64,000 nt of DNA from Demequina lutea (GTDB lineage Bacteria; Actinomycetota; Actinomycetes; Actinomycetales; Demequinaceae). The DNA lies in assembly GCF_013409005.1 (NCBI RefSeq), contig NZ_JACBZO010000001.1, positions 1,488,001 through 1,552,000 of the forward strand. Direction: 5' to 3'. The notes under the pieces are model-generated. The model did not search any database. It was not told where the DNA came from and worked only from the letters and a program-made list of their open reading frames with translations. The translations under genes were made by a program, and so were the position numbers. Positions 1 to 7,090 of this stretch are shown here, in pieces. Within the stretch, counting starts at the first letter, position 1, and every line of letters starts with the position of its first letter.

Positions 1-910
1 GGCTCGGGCCCTGCAGAGCCTCGACCTGCCGCCGGTGCGCATGCGGATGAACGACAGGAGGCTCGTCGAGGGGTTCTACAGGGGGGTGGGTATCGCCGAT
101 GTCGCGGGGGCCCTGCGCTCCGTCGACAAGCTTGGCAAGATCGGCCACGACGGCGTGGCAAGGGAACTTGCCGCTCAGGGAGTGCCGGAGACGGCCGCGG
201 AGGCGATCCTGCACCTCGCCCGCATTCGCTCCTCGGATTCCTCCTTCCACGAGGCGGTCCTGGACTTGTGGGAGACGACGCCGACGCACGCCGACGGTGA
301 GCCACAGAAGCTCATGGCCGAGGGCATTGCGGCGCTCGGCGCGCTCGTGGAGGCAGTTAACGCCGCGGTACCAGGCACGGCCGAGGCCGATCTCAGCATC
401 GCCCGCGGCCTCGATTACTACACGGGAGCCGTCTACGAGACGACGCTCGAGGGTCACGAGGACTTGGGCTCGATCTGCTCTGGCGGGCGTTACGACTCGC
501 TGGTGGCTGGGGGCGGGTTCCCCGGCGTCGGCATGTCTATCGGTGTCAGCAGGCTCGTGTCGCGCCTCGTGTCGCGCCGGATGCTCGTCGCCACGCGGGG
601 TGTCCCCAGCGCCGTATTGGTGGCCGTGATGGACGAGGAGACGCGCGCCGCCTCCCAGTCCATCGCAGACCGCCTGCGTGCGCGCGGAATCGCATGTGAG
701 GTCTCGCCAAGCGCGGCCAAGTTCGGGAAGCAGATTCAATATGCCGACCGAAGGGGCATCCCGTTCGTGTGGTTTCCCGGCGCCGACCCGACCGGCGAGG
801 TTTCTGATGGGGAAGTCAAGGACATTCGCTCCGGCGAGCAGGTTGCCGCAGACGCCGACGCCTGGAACCCGCCCGCCGAGGACCTCAAGCCACGCGTCGT
901 GCGCGGCTAG
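1..910 (+). CDS. hisS: Histidine--tRNA ligase, C-terminal part (5' end outside window)
   Basis: Charges tRNA-His with histidine in the cytosol. The frame is open from base 2, so the start lies upstream; 302 codons remain of a family that is usually about 420 aa. The class II histidine-A signature (GLDYYTG) and histidine-B signature (SGGRYD) are present at about bases 410-495. They are followed by a Rossmann-like anticodon-binding domain beginning near VLVAVMDEE (about base 615). It is followed by aspS, the usual bacterial neighbour. The TAG stop is the first half of a TAGACT hexamer that could serve as a -10 element for aspS. Identity is secure; the N-terminus cannot be judged. Confidence 0.95.
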   Translation, partial: ARALQSLDLPPVRMRMNDRRLVEGFYRGVGIADVAGALRSVDKLGKIGHDGVARELAAQGVPETAAEAILHLARIRSSDSSFHEAVLDLWETTPTHADGEPQKLMAEGIAALGALVEAVNAAVPGTAEADLSIARGLDYYTGAVYETTLEGHEDLGSICSGGRYDSLVAGGGFPGVGMSIGVSRLVSRLVSRRMLVATRGVPSAVLVAVMDEETRAASQSIADRLRARGIACEVSPSAAKFGKQIQYADRRGIPFVWFPGADPTGEVSDGEVKDIRSGEQVAADADAWNPPAEDLKPRVVRG

Positions 911-921
911 ACTTGACCGAG

Positions 922-971
922 CCCCTGACGGGGCAATGCGCCCCTGACGGGGTCATGTGCCCCTCGTGGGG
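922..971. repeat. Three 19-bp-period tandem inverted repeats in the aspS leader
   Basis: Three short palindromes start at 922, 941 and 960, exactly 19 bp apart. The first two are cccctgacgggg and the third is cccctcgtgggg. Each could fold into a 4-bp C/G hairpin in RNA or present a symmetric protein site in DNA. They sit between a TAGACT hexamer (908-913) and the aspS start, so they would form most of the aspS leader. Function is unknown. Confidence 0.75.
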
Positions 972-1000
972 CCACTCCAGTCATCACGAAAGGCTTCACC

Positions 1001-2770
1001 GTGCTTCGCACCCACCTCGCCGGAAACCTCCGCGCCGCCGACGCAGGCGCGACCGTCACCCTGTCAGGCTGGGTTGGCCGTCGCCGCGATCACGGCGGCG
1101 TCGCGTTCATCGACCTGCGCGATGCCTCGGGCTTTGCCCAGGTGGTGCTGCGCGAGGACATCGCCCACTCGCTGCGCACCGAGTACGTCATCCAGGTCAC
1201 CGGTGAGGTGCGCCTGCGTCCCGACGGCTCGACAAACCCCAACCTTCCCTCCGGTGAGATCGAGGTCGTCGGCTCCGAGGTCGTCGTCCTCAACGAGTCC
1301 GCGCCCACGCCGTTCCCGATCGACGAGCACGTCACCGTCGGCGAGGAGGCCCGCCTCAAGTACCGCTACCTCGACCTGCGTCGGCCGCGTCAGCGCGAGG
1401 CCATGGTGCTGCGTTCCAAGGCCAACCAGGCCGCGCGCCGCGTGCTCGACCGCCACGACTTCCTCGAGATCGAGACGCCAACGCTGACGCACTCGACGCC
1501 CGAGGGTGCCCGCGACTTCCTGGTGCCCGCTCGCCTCGCGCCCGGCTCCTGGTACGCCCTGCCCCAGTCGCCGCAGCTGTTCAAGCAGTTGCTGATGGTG
1601 GCCGGCATGGAGAAGTACTACCAGATCGCGCGCTGCTACCGCGATGAGGACTTCCGCGCGGACCGCCAGCCCGAGTTCACGCAACTCGACGTTGAGATGT
1701 CGTTCGTTGACCAGGACGACGTCATCGCGCTGGGCGAGGAGATCGTGCGCGAGCTCTGGGCGCTCATCGGCTACGAGGTCCCGCTACCCATCCCGCGCCT
1801 GACCTTCGCCGACGCGATGGCCCGCTTTGGCTCGGACAAGCCCGACCTGCGGTTTGGCCTCGAGCTCACCGAGCTCACCGAATACTTCAGTCAGACGCCG
1901 TTTAGGGTCTTCCAGTCCGAGTACGTCGGCGCCGTCGTCATGCCCGGTGGCGCGTCGCAGCCGCGCAAGACTCTCGACGCGTGGCAAGACTGGGCCAAGC
2001 AGCGCGGCGCCAAGGGCCTCGCGTACGTGCTGGTGGGCGAGGACGGCACGCTGGGCGGCCCCGTCGCCAAGAACCTGTCCGATACGGAGCTCGCGGGCCT
2101 CGCGGCGGCCGTTGGCGCCGAGAACGGCGACTGCATCTTCTTCGCCGCCGGCGAGACCGACCAGTCCCGTGCCCTTCTGGGTGCCGCTCGCAACGAGATC
2201 GCCCGCCGCGTGGGTCTGATCGACGAGTCGCGCTTCGAGTTCGTCTGGGTGGTGGACGCGCCGCTATTCAAGCCCGTGCGGTCCGACGACGACGACGTGG
2301 CGCTCGGCTCTTCGGCCTGGACGGCAGTGCACCACGCGTTCACGAGCCCCAAGCCGGAGTGGATCGACCGCTTCGAGGAAGACCCTGGCCATGCGCTCGC
2401 CTACGCCTACGACATCGTCTGCAACGGCAACGAAATCGGTGGCGGCTCGATCCGTATCCACCGGCGCGACGTGCAGGAGCGAGTGTTCGGCATTATGGGC
2501 ATCGGCGCCATCGAGGCTCAGGAGAAGTTTGGCTTCCTGCTCGACGCCTTCCAGTTCGGTGCGCCCCCTCACGGAGGCATCGCGCTCGGTTGGGACCGCG
2601 TAGTGATGCTGCTCGGCGGACACGAGTCGATTCGCGACGTGATCGCGTTCCCCAAGTCAGGTGGCGGCTACGACGCGCTCACGGGCGCGCCCGCCCCCGT
2701 CACGGCGGAGCAGCGCAAGGAGACGGGCGTCGACTTCGTTCCCGAGGTCGAAGAGGTCGAAGAGTCCTAG
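1001..2770 (+). CDS. aspS: Aspartate--tRNA ligase
   Basis: Class II aminoacyl-tRNA synthetase that charges tRNA-Asp; 589 aa, the normal length for the bacterial type. It has an N-terminal OB-fold anticodon-binding domain (about residues 1-110), the catalytic core with class II motif 2 ([17 protein letters not shown], about residues 212-228), the GAD insertion of bacterial AspRS in the middle, and motif 3 near the C-terminus ([12 protein letters not shown]). The GTG start at 1001 is preceded by a modest purine-rich ribosome-binding site (gaaagg, 988-993). Whether it also charges tRNA-Asn cannot be told from sequence alone. Confidence 0.97.
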   Translation: MLRTHLAGNLRAADAGATVTLSGWVGRRRDHGGVAFIDLRDASGFAQVVLREDIAHSLRTEYVIQVTGEVRLRPDGSTNPNLPSGEIEVVGSEVVVLNESAPTPFPIDEHVTVGEEARLKYRYLDLRRPRQREAMVLRSKANQAARRVLDRHDFLEIETPTLTHSTPEGARDFLVPARLAPGSWYALPQSPQLFKQLLMVAGMEKYYQIARCYRDEDFRADRQPEFTQLDVEMSFVDQDDVIALGEEIVRELWALIGYEVPLPIPRLTFADAMARFGSDKPDLRFGLELTELTEYFSQTPFRVFQSEYVGAVVMPGGASQPRKTLDAWQDWAKQRGAKGLAYVLVGEDGTLGGPVAKNLSDTELAGLAAAVGAENGDCIFFAAGETDQSRALLGAARNEIARRVGLIDESRFEFVWVVDAPLFKPVRSDDDDVALGSSAWTAVHHAFTSPKPEWIDRFEEDPGHALAYAYDIVCNGNEIGGGSIRIHRRDVQERVFGIMGIGAIEAQEKFGFLLDAFQFGAPPHGGIALGWDRVVMLLGGHESIRDVIAFPKSGGGYDALTGAPAPVTAEQRKETGVDFVPEVEEVEES

Positions 2771-2785
2771 AGGCCTCTCGAGGAC
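2764..2785 (+). terminator. Weak inverted repeat at the end of aspS
   Basis: The arms gtcct (2764-2768) and aggac (2781-2785) flank the palindrome agaggcctct and overlap the aspS stop codon. There is no T-tract after it, so it is at best a weak terminator candidate. Confidence 0.3.
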
Positions 2786-2919
2786 CAGTCGATATCGAGT
2801 CGATAGTGGCTCGCTAATGTGCTCCCATTCGTGTGGTGTTTGTCACACCCCGGATCATGCTTAGGCTTGGCGGACGGCAGCGCATTGTGCGCGTTTGGGT
2901 GGTAACGGACATGGCCCCC

Positions 2920-3062
2920 GATGGTGGCCGCAGCCTCACGACGTACAACGCATTGGGCCGTGTCACGGCTTCGACCGATGGCTGGGATTCACTACCTCCA
3001 ACACGCATGACGCCGCGGGCAACGTGTTGTCGGTTGCGGATCCACGGGGCGGTGTTCTGAAT
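2920..3062 (+). pseudogene. Rhs/YD-repeat protein fragment, frameshifted
   Basis: A scrap of an Rhs/YD-repeat protein, the type of large surface or toxin-delivery protein built from repeats of the form YDxxGRxTxxTD. One frame gives TTYNALGRVTASTD (about 2938-2979). A second frame continues the same repeat as GFTTSNTHDAAGNVLSVADP (about 2985-3044). A frameshift therefore separates two adjacent YD units. No start, toxin tip or other repeats are nearby, and the insertion sequence at 3060 cuts it on the 3' side. The remainder of 2771-2920 shows nothing recognisable. Identity as Rhs debris rests on the repeat pattern only. Confidence 0.6.
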
Positions 3063-3080
3063 TGGCCTGGGTTTGGTTCC
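3060..3080 (+). repeat. Terminal inverted repeat of the IS3-type element, left copy
   Basis: This 21-bp segment (core cctgggtttggttcc) is perfectly complementary to 4350-4370. It marks the orfB-side end of the insertion sequence and also ends the Rhs scrap. Confidence 0.85.
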
Positions 3081-4053
3081 TAGGTGTCTCCCTGTCTGGC
3101 GGTCGCCAACTGGGCTGATTCGAGGCCCGCGTAGTACTCGATCTCGACTTCGATCGGGGCGCGCATTCCGAGTTCGCTGTGGGGGCGTTTGTTGTTCCAC
3201 CACCACACGTACTCGAGAGTGGCGAAATCGAACTGCTCGACGGTTCGCCAGGGGCCGCCTCGGCGGATCAGTTCAGTCTTGAACAGCCCGTTGACGGCCT
3301 CTGCCATGGCGTTGTCGTAGGAGCCGCCGTTGGTTCCAGTAGAGGGTCACGCTCCAAGTTCGGCCACGCGGTCCGTGTAGAGGATCAACAGGTAGTTCTG
3401 GCCGTGATCGGCACGGTTGACGAGTCTGTCGAGGTTGCCTCCAGCGTCCCAAGCGGCCATGTCGAGCGCCTGGAGCGGCAGCAGGTCCGCCCGTAGCGTG
3501 GCCGCGACGTTCCAGCCAACGATCTTGCGTGAGGACACGTCGGTGTTTGATAAGCGAGGTAGGCGAAGCCGGACCAGGCTTGGATTCCAGTTATTGTCGC
3601 GACATGTGTGATGTCGGCGACCCACAGCTGGCGCGGTCCCGGTGCGGTGAAGCGCCGCTGCACCAAATCGGCATGCTTGGCCGAGGCCGGATCGCTCTTG
3701 GTCGTGAACACCTTCTCCGACCGTTTCACCCCGCGGACGCCCGCTAGGCGCATGAGCCGCTCGGCCTGGTCTCGCTCAACATCCCAGCCCTAACGGTGCA
3801 GCAGGGCATGCATCTTCCGGCGCCCGTCGACGCCGTAGTTCTCCGCATGCGACCGGGTCATCTCCGGGATGAGCACGTCATCGCGCAGCCGCCTCACCGC
3901 GGGCGCGCGGGTCTTCGCGGCGCGATACCCGCGTGAGGTGAGGAACCCACAAACCGCCGCGCGCAAGACGCGGCAGATGGGCTCGACCCCGAAACGATCC
4001 TTGTGGTCGTCGATAGACCGGATCATCTCGTCCGTGGCCGGTCGAGCTCCTTC
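3080..4053 (-). pseudogene. IS3-family transposase orfB (DDE integrase), broken
   Basis: Catalytic half of an IS3 transposase, spread over three frames. Reading 3'-ward on the - strand it shows HKDRFGVEPICRVLR, then HALLHR followed by an in-frame TAG (about 3790). Next comes RRFTAPGPRQLWVADITHVAT (integrase core, first catalytic Asp), a frameshift near 3550-3560, SSRKIVGWNVA and ADHG, then another stop near 3350. It ends with AMAEAVNGLFKTELI and WWNNKRPHSELG (final catalytic Glu region). All expected blocks are present in order, so this is a full-length gene ruined by point lesions, not a deletion product. Confidence 0.85.
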
Positions 4054-4304
4054 GCGAAAACACGCTCGCCGATCGCAGGATCTCGTTCGCGCGCTTGCGC
4101 TCCGCGTTTTCACGCTTCAGACGTCGATTCTCCTCGACGATGTCGCCACCCGCACCTGGGCGACGGTCAGCATCGACCTCGTAGCGGCGCTGCCACACGC
4201 GCAGGGTCTCCGGGCTCATGCCCAGCGACATGACGAACCGCAACCATCCGATTCGGGTGATCCGGCATCGCCTCGACGGTCATCCTGAACGCCCGCTCAC
4301 GCAT
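4040..4304 (-). pseudogene. IS3-family orfA (HTH transposase subunit), frameshifted
   Basis: N-terminal half of the IS3 transposase. It starts at the ATG at 4304 (MRERAFRMTVEAMPDHPNRM). A frameshift near 4220-4230 moves it into the frame reading MSPETLRVWQRRYEVDADRRPG. A leucine-zipper-like stretch follows (IVEENRRLKRENAERKRANEIL), then the overlap with orfB. The helix-turn-helix plus coiled-coil pattern is diagnostic of IS3 OrfA. Confidence 0.8.
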
Positions 4305-4349
4305 CTGTGGTGTCTATCTGGTCATGGGTTCCATCCTTACCGATACGAC

Positions 4350-4370
4350 GGAACCAAACCCAGGCCAATT
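4350..4370 (-). repeat. Terminal inverted repeat of the IS3-type element, right copy
   Basis: Perfect 21-bp reverse complement of 3060-3080, lying 45 bp upstream of the orfA start. Confidence 0.85.
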
Positions 4371-4582
4371 CACGGGGCTCCGCAGTCGGGTTCGGTCCAT
4401 GTGCCGACGATGAGGGCGGGCGTTTCGTCGACGTCGTCAAGGGTGATGACGTATGGCACGTTTTCGGCGTTGAGGCGGGCGAGGACAATTCGCCACACAA
4501 ACTTGACCCGGGGTTGTTTCCTGAGTTGTCCTAGTCTTGTGAGATTCGAACTATTTGTCATTGCGCGAGAGGAAGGGTTCGC
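4371..4582. other. Unassigned 212-bp segment between the IS and the GGDEF/EAL gene
   Basis: No gene can be supported here. A - strand frame (4370-4561) reads VWRIVLARLNAENVPYVI and stops exactly at the IS junction, so it might be the start of a gene cut by the insertion, but no family was recognised. The last 20 bases hold the ribosome-binding site of the next gene (agaggaaggg, 4568-4577). Confidence 0.4.
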
Positions 4583-6622
4583 ATGGTGCGCAACCCGTTG
4601 GACTTCCAGGGCCTGTTAGAGGCGGCCCCTGATGCGATGTTGGGGACGGACCAGGCGGGTGTGATCCGGTTTGTCAATCGCCAGACGGAGTTGTTGTTCG
4701 ACTACGACCGCACCGATCTGATCGGTCAGCCCCTGGAGATACTGGTGCCGGAGTTGTCCCGAAAGGGCCACCTGGCGCACCGGGCGGCATACTTTGCCAA
4801 CCCGGAGGCTCGGGCCATGGGGACCGGTTTGCAGTTGGCTGGACGGCGTCGGGACGGCACCGAGTTTCCCGCCGACGTCAGTTTGTCCCCCTTCGGCTCC
4901 GGGGGCGACATGGTGGTGGTTGCCGCAGTCCGTGACGTGACCGAGCAGAGGCAGGCGGCCGAGACTGCGCGGAACCTTGCTGCGGCCGAAGATCTGGTCC
5001 GTACGGCGATGGGTTCTGCTTCGATTGGTATCGCCTTGGCCGGCCTGGACGGTTCCTTTCGGGTTGTCAACCGCGCATTGTGCGACCTTCTTGGGTACGA
5101 CGGAGCGTGGTTCCTGGCACACCGGCTTCATGACGTAGTCCACCCCGATGAGGTCGAAGAAGTTCTCCTGGACCGCGCCCAGATCATCGCCGAATCGATC
5201 GACAAGAGCACCACGAAACTGCGTCTGGTGCGGGCCGACGGCGTCACGATCTGGGTGCGTCGGGTGGGTGTGCTTATCAGGGACGGAGACGGCCAACCGA
5301 ACCTGATCATGTTGCAGGTGGAAGACATCACCGCCGAGCACGAGGCTCAGGAGGCTTTGACTTACCAGGCTTTCCACGACTCGCTGACCGGACTGCACAA
5401 CCGGGCCTGGATCCTGGACACCCTGGCGGTCGATCTGCGCGCCGCCAAACGGGAGGGCCGTTCGTTGGCGGCACTGTTCATCGACTTGGACAACTTCAAG
5501 GTCGTGAACGATTCGCTGGGTCACGTGGCCGGCGACGAGGTGTTGGCCACGGTGGCGGAGCGGATCGTGGCCGCTCTGTACCCGGGGGACCGTCTCGGAC
5601 GTTTTGGGGGGAGCGAGTTCGTCATCCTGGTCCAGGACGCCCACGACGTGCTGGTGGTGGAACGCTGCGCCGACCGGGTGTCTGCCTCGATCGGCGTCGA
5701 TCTGCAGGTGCGAGGCCACCGGATCGTGCCGACCGCGTCCATCGGTATCGCGACCTCGACCTCGACCTCGACGCCCGAGAGCCTGCTACGCGACGCCGAC
5801 TCCGCACTGTCCCAAGCCAAAACCAACGGGCGGGAGCGCTGGCACTTCTTCGACGAGACGATGCACGCCCAGGCTCTGGCCCGTCTGACCGTCGAGGACC
5901 AGCTACGTGAGGCGATCACCGCCAGTCAGTTCGTGGTGTTTTACCAACCCATCGTGGCCCTGGCCGACGCCCACGTGGTCGGACACGAGGCACTCGTACG
6001 TTGGGCGCACCCCACCCGCGGGCTACTCAGCCCCGGTGAGTTCCTTAACGTCGCCGAGGACACCGGGCTGATCACCGCTATCGGCGCCCAAGTCCTGGAC
6101 CAGGTCTGCGCCCTCCTCGCCGAACATCCGGACCTGCCCGGTCCGATCAGCGTCAACGTTTCGGCCGTCCAGTTGGCAATGCCCTACTGGCTCACCAGTG
6201 TGCGGGACACTCTGGCGACCCACCGGGTCGACCCCGCCCGGATCGTAATCGAGGTCACAGAGACCGCCGTCCTGAGCCTGGTGGACTCCGCCCGAACCGC
6301 ACTGACATCCTTGCGCGAGCTCGGTATCGGCATCCACATCGACGACTTCGGCACCGGATACTCCTCCATCTCGGTGCTACGGGACCTGCCGGTGACCGGC
6401 GTCAAACTCGACCTGCGCTTCGTCCACGACCTCACCGCCGGTAACAGCCAAGCCAACGCCCTCGCTGAGGGCGTGAACGGTCTGGTCAAGGGCATGCACC
6501 TGACCGGGATCGCCGAAGGCATCGAAACCCAGATGCAAGCCGACATCCTGCGCGACCAGGGATGGGAACACGGACAGGGCTACTACTTCGGCAAACCAAC
6601 CACCACACCTGTCACCCACTGA
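4583..6622 (+). CDS. PAS-PAS-GGDEF-EAL cyclic-di-GMP protein; degenerate GGSEF, likely phosphodiesterase
   Basis: Cyclic-di-GMP signalling protein of 679 aa with two PAS sensor domains (about residues 8-122 and 135-255), a GGDEF domain (about 262-420) and an EAL domain (about 430-675). The cyclase signature reads GGSEF at residues 342-346, replacing the metal-binding acidic residue, so cyclase activity is probably lost. The EAL domain keeps its key motifs: EAL (469-471), SVNVSAVQL, VTE, DDFGTGYSS (587-595), KLD (608-610) and AEGIET. It most likely degrades c-di-GMP, with the GGDEF part perhaps only binding GTP. No membrane segment or signal peptide is evident. ATG 4583 has a good ribosome-binding site. 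It stands alone in an IS-littered patch and could control the type IV pilus encoded 10 kb downstream, but that is inference. Confidence 0.93.
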   Translation: MVRNPLDFQGLLEAAPDAMLGTDQAGVIRFVNRQTELLFDYDRTDLIGQPLEILVPELSRKGHLAHRAAYFANPEARAMGTGLQLAGRRRDGTEFPADVSLSPFGSGGDMVVVAAVRDVTEQRQAAETARNLAAAEDLVRTAMGSASIGIALAGLDGSFRVVNRALCDLLGYDGAWFLAHRLHDVVHPDEVEEVLLDRAQIIAESIDKSTTKLRLVRADGVTIWVRRVGVLIRDGDGQPNLIMLQVEDITAEHEAQEALTYQAFHDSLTGLHNRAWILDTLAVDLRAAKREGRSLAALFIDLDNFKVVNDSLGHVAGDEVLATVAERIVAALYPGDRLGRFGGSEFVILVQDAHDVLVVERCADRVSASIGVDLQVRGHRIVPTASIGIATSTSTSTPESLLRDADSALSQAKTNGRERWHFFDETMHAQALARLTVEDQLREAITASQFVVFYQPIVALADAHVVGHEALVRWAHPTRGLLSPGEFLNVAEDTGLITAIGAQVLDQVCALLAEHPDLPGPISVNVSAVQLAMPYWLTSVRDTLATHRVDPARIVIEVTETAVLSLVDSARTALTSLRELGIGIHIDDFGTGYSSISVLRDLPVTGVKLDLRFVHDLTAGNSQANALAEGVNGLVKGMHLTGIAEGIETQMQADILRDQGWEHGQGYYFGKPTTTPVTH

Positions 6623-6761
6623 TTCTGGATCCAGCAGGCCTGGACCGACAACGCAGACTGGCCTTGACCCCGCTTGGTGGACACATCCTCCCGGAGAGGG
6701 GGAGCCGAACCCACTTTTCGGACACTTATCTTGGGATGCTGTCCCAGAAAAGGAGTTCGGT

Positions 6762-6902
6762 ATGCCTGCTGCGAAGCCGAAGGAGTTTCGTCGCCGAGCG
6801 CTTGATTTGGTGCGTCAGGGAGTGGAATCGCCTGTAAGTCTTTCCTTGGCTGGCCTGGGGCTGGCTCGCAGGGTTGGTGTTGGCGCTCCTGCTCGATCGT
6901 GA
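6762..6902 (+). pseudogene. Remnant of a second IS3-type orfA
   Basis: A 46-codon frame opens with MPAAKPKEFRRRALDLVRQG, the usual N-terminus of an IS3/IS911-type OrfA helix-turn-helix protein. It loses similarity after about 22 codons (VESPVSLSLAG) and stops at 6902. A good ribosome-binding site (aaggag, 6750-6755) precedes it. No orfB follows, so only the 5' edge of an element is left. Similarity was judged by eye over a short stretch. Confidence 0.5.
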
Positions 6903-7090
6903 CTCGTGAATCGCCTGGCCTCCGTGTTGCGGAGTGCTCTGCCCGGGAGCTCGGTTCTAGTGACGGGTCTTATCGCATTGAAGGACGGCGGGTATCGCTG
7001 AACCGCCTGGCGACAGGCCCCGGAGGTGCCCAGGGTTGATGCTGGAAGGGCTTTGCAGATACCGCACCGCCAGTGATTGCGTGATGGCCC
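6903..7090. other. Non-coding segment between the IS scar and the MMPL gene
   Basis: No gene, tRNA or strong terminator is recognised. One small hairpin is visible (ctccg, 5-base loop, cggag, near 6920-6935). It lies just after the 3' end of the - strand MMPL gene. Confidence 0.4.

Larger units (their letters stand above)
3060..4370 (-). mobile_element. Decayed IS3-family insertion sequence (about 1.31 kb)
   Basis: The element is bounded by 21-bp perfect inverted repeats and carries the two-gene IS3 layout (orfA then orfB, - strand). Its length of 1311 bp is typical of IS3. Both reading frames are broken by frameshifts and a TAG stop, so the element cannot move on its own. The true outer tips may be a few bases inside the repeats. 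No clear target duplication is seen; the word cacggggc occurs at 3043-3050 and again at 4371-4378, but it does not abut the left end. Confidence 0.85.

Noticed and set aside
3043..4378. cacggggc as a target-site duplication of the IS3 element
   Set aside because: The left copy is nine bases away from the inverted repeat, whereas a true duplication should abut both ends and is usually 3-4 bp in this family.
4370..4561. 63-codon - strand frame stopping at the IS edge
   Set aside because: It may be a truncated gene start, but no domain, ribosome-binding site or family could be supported, so it is only noted in the flank entry.
6900..7080. tRNA-like segment with ggttcta before the MMPL gene
   Set aside because: No acceptor, D-arm or anticodon stem can be drawn around it.
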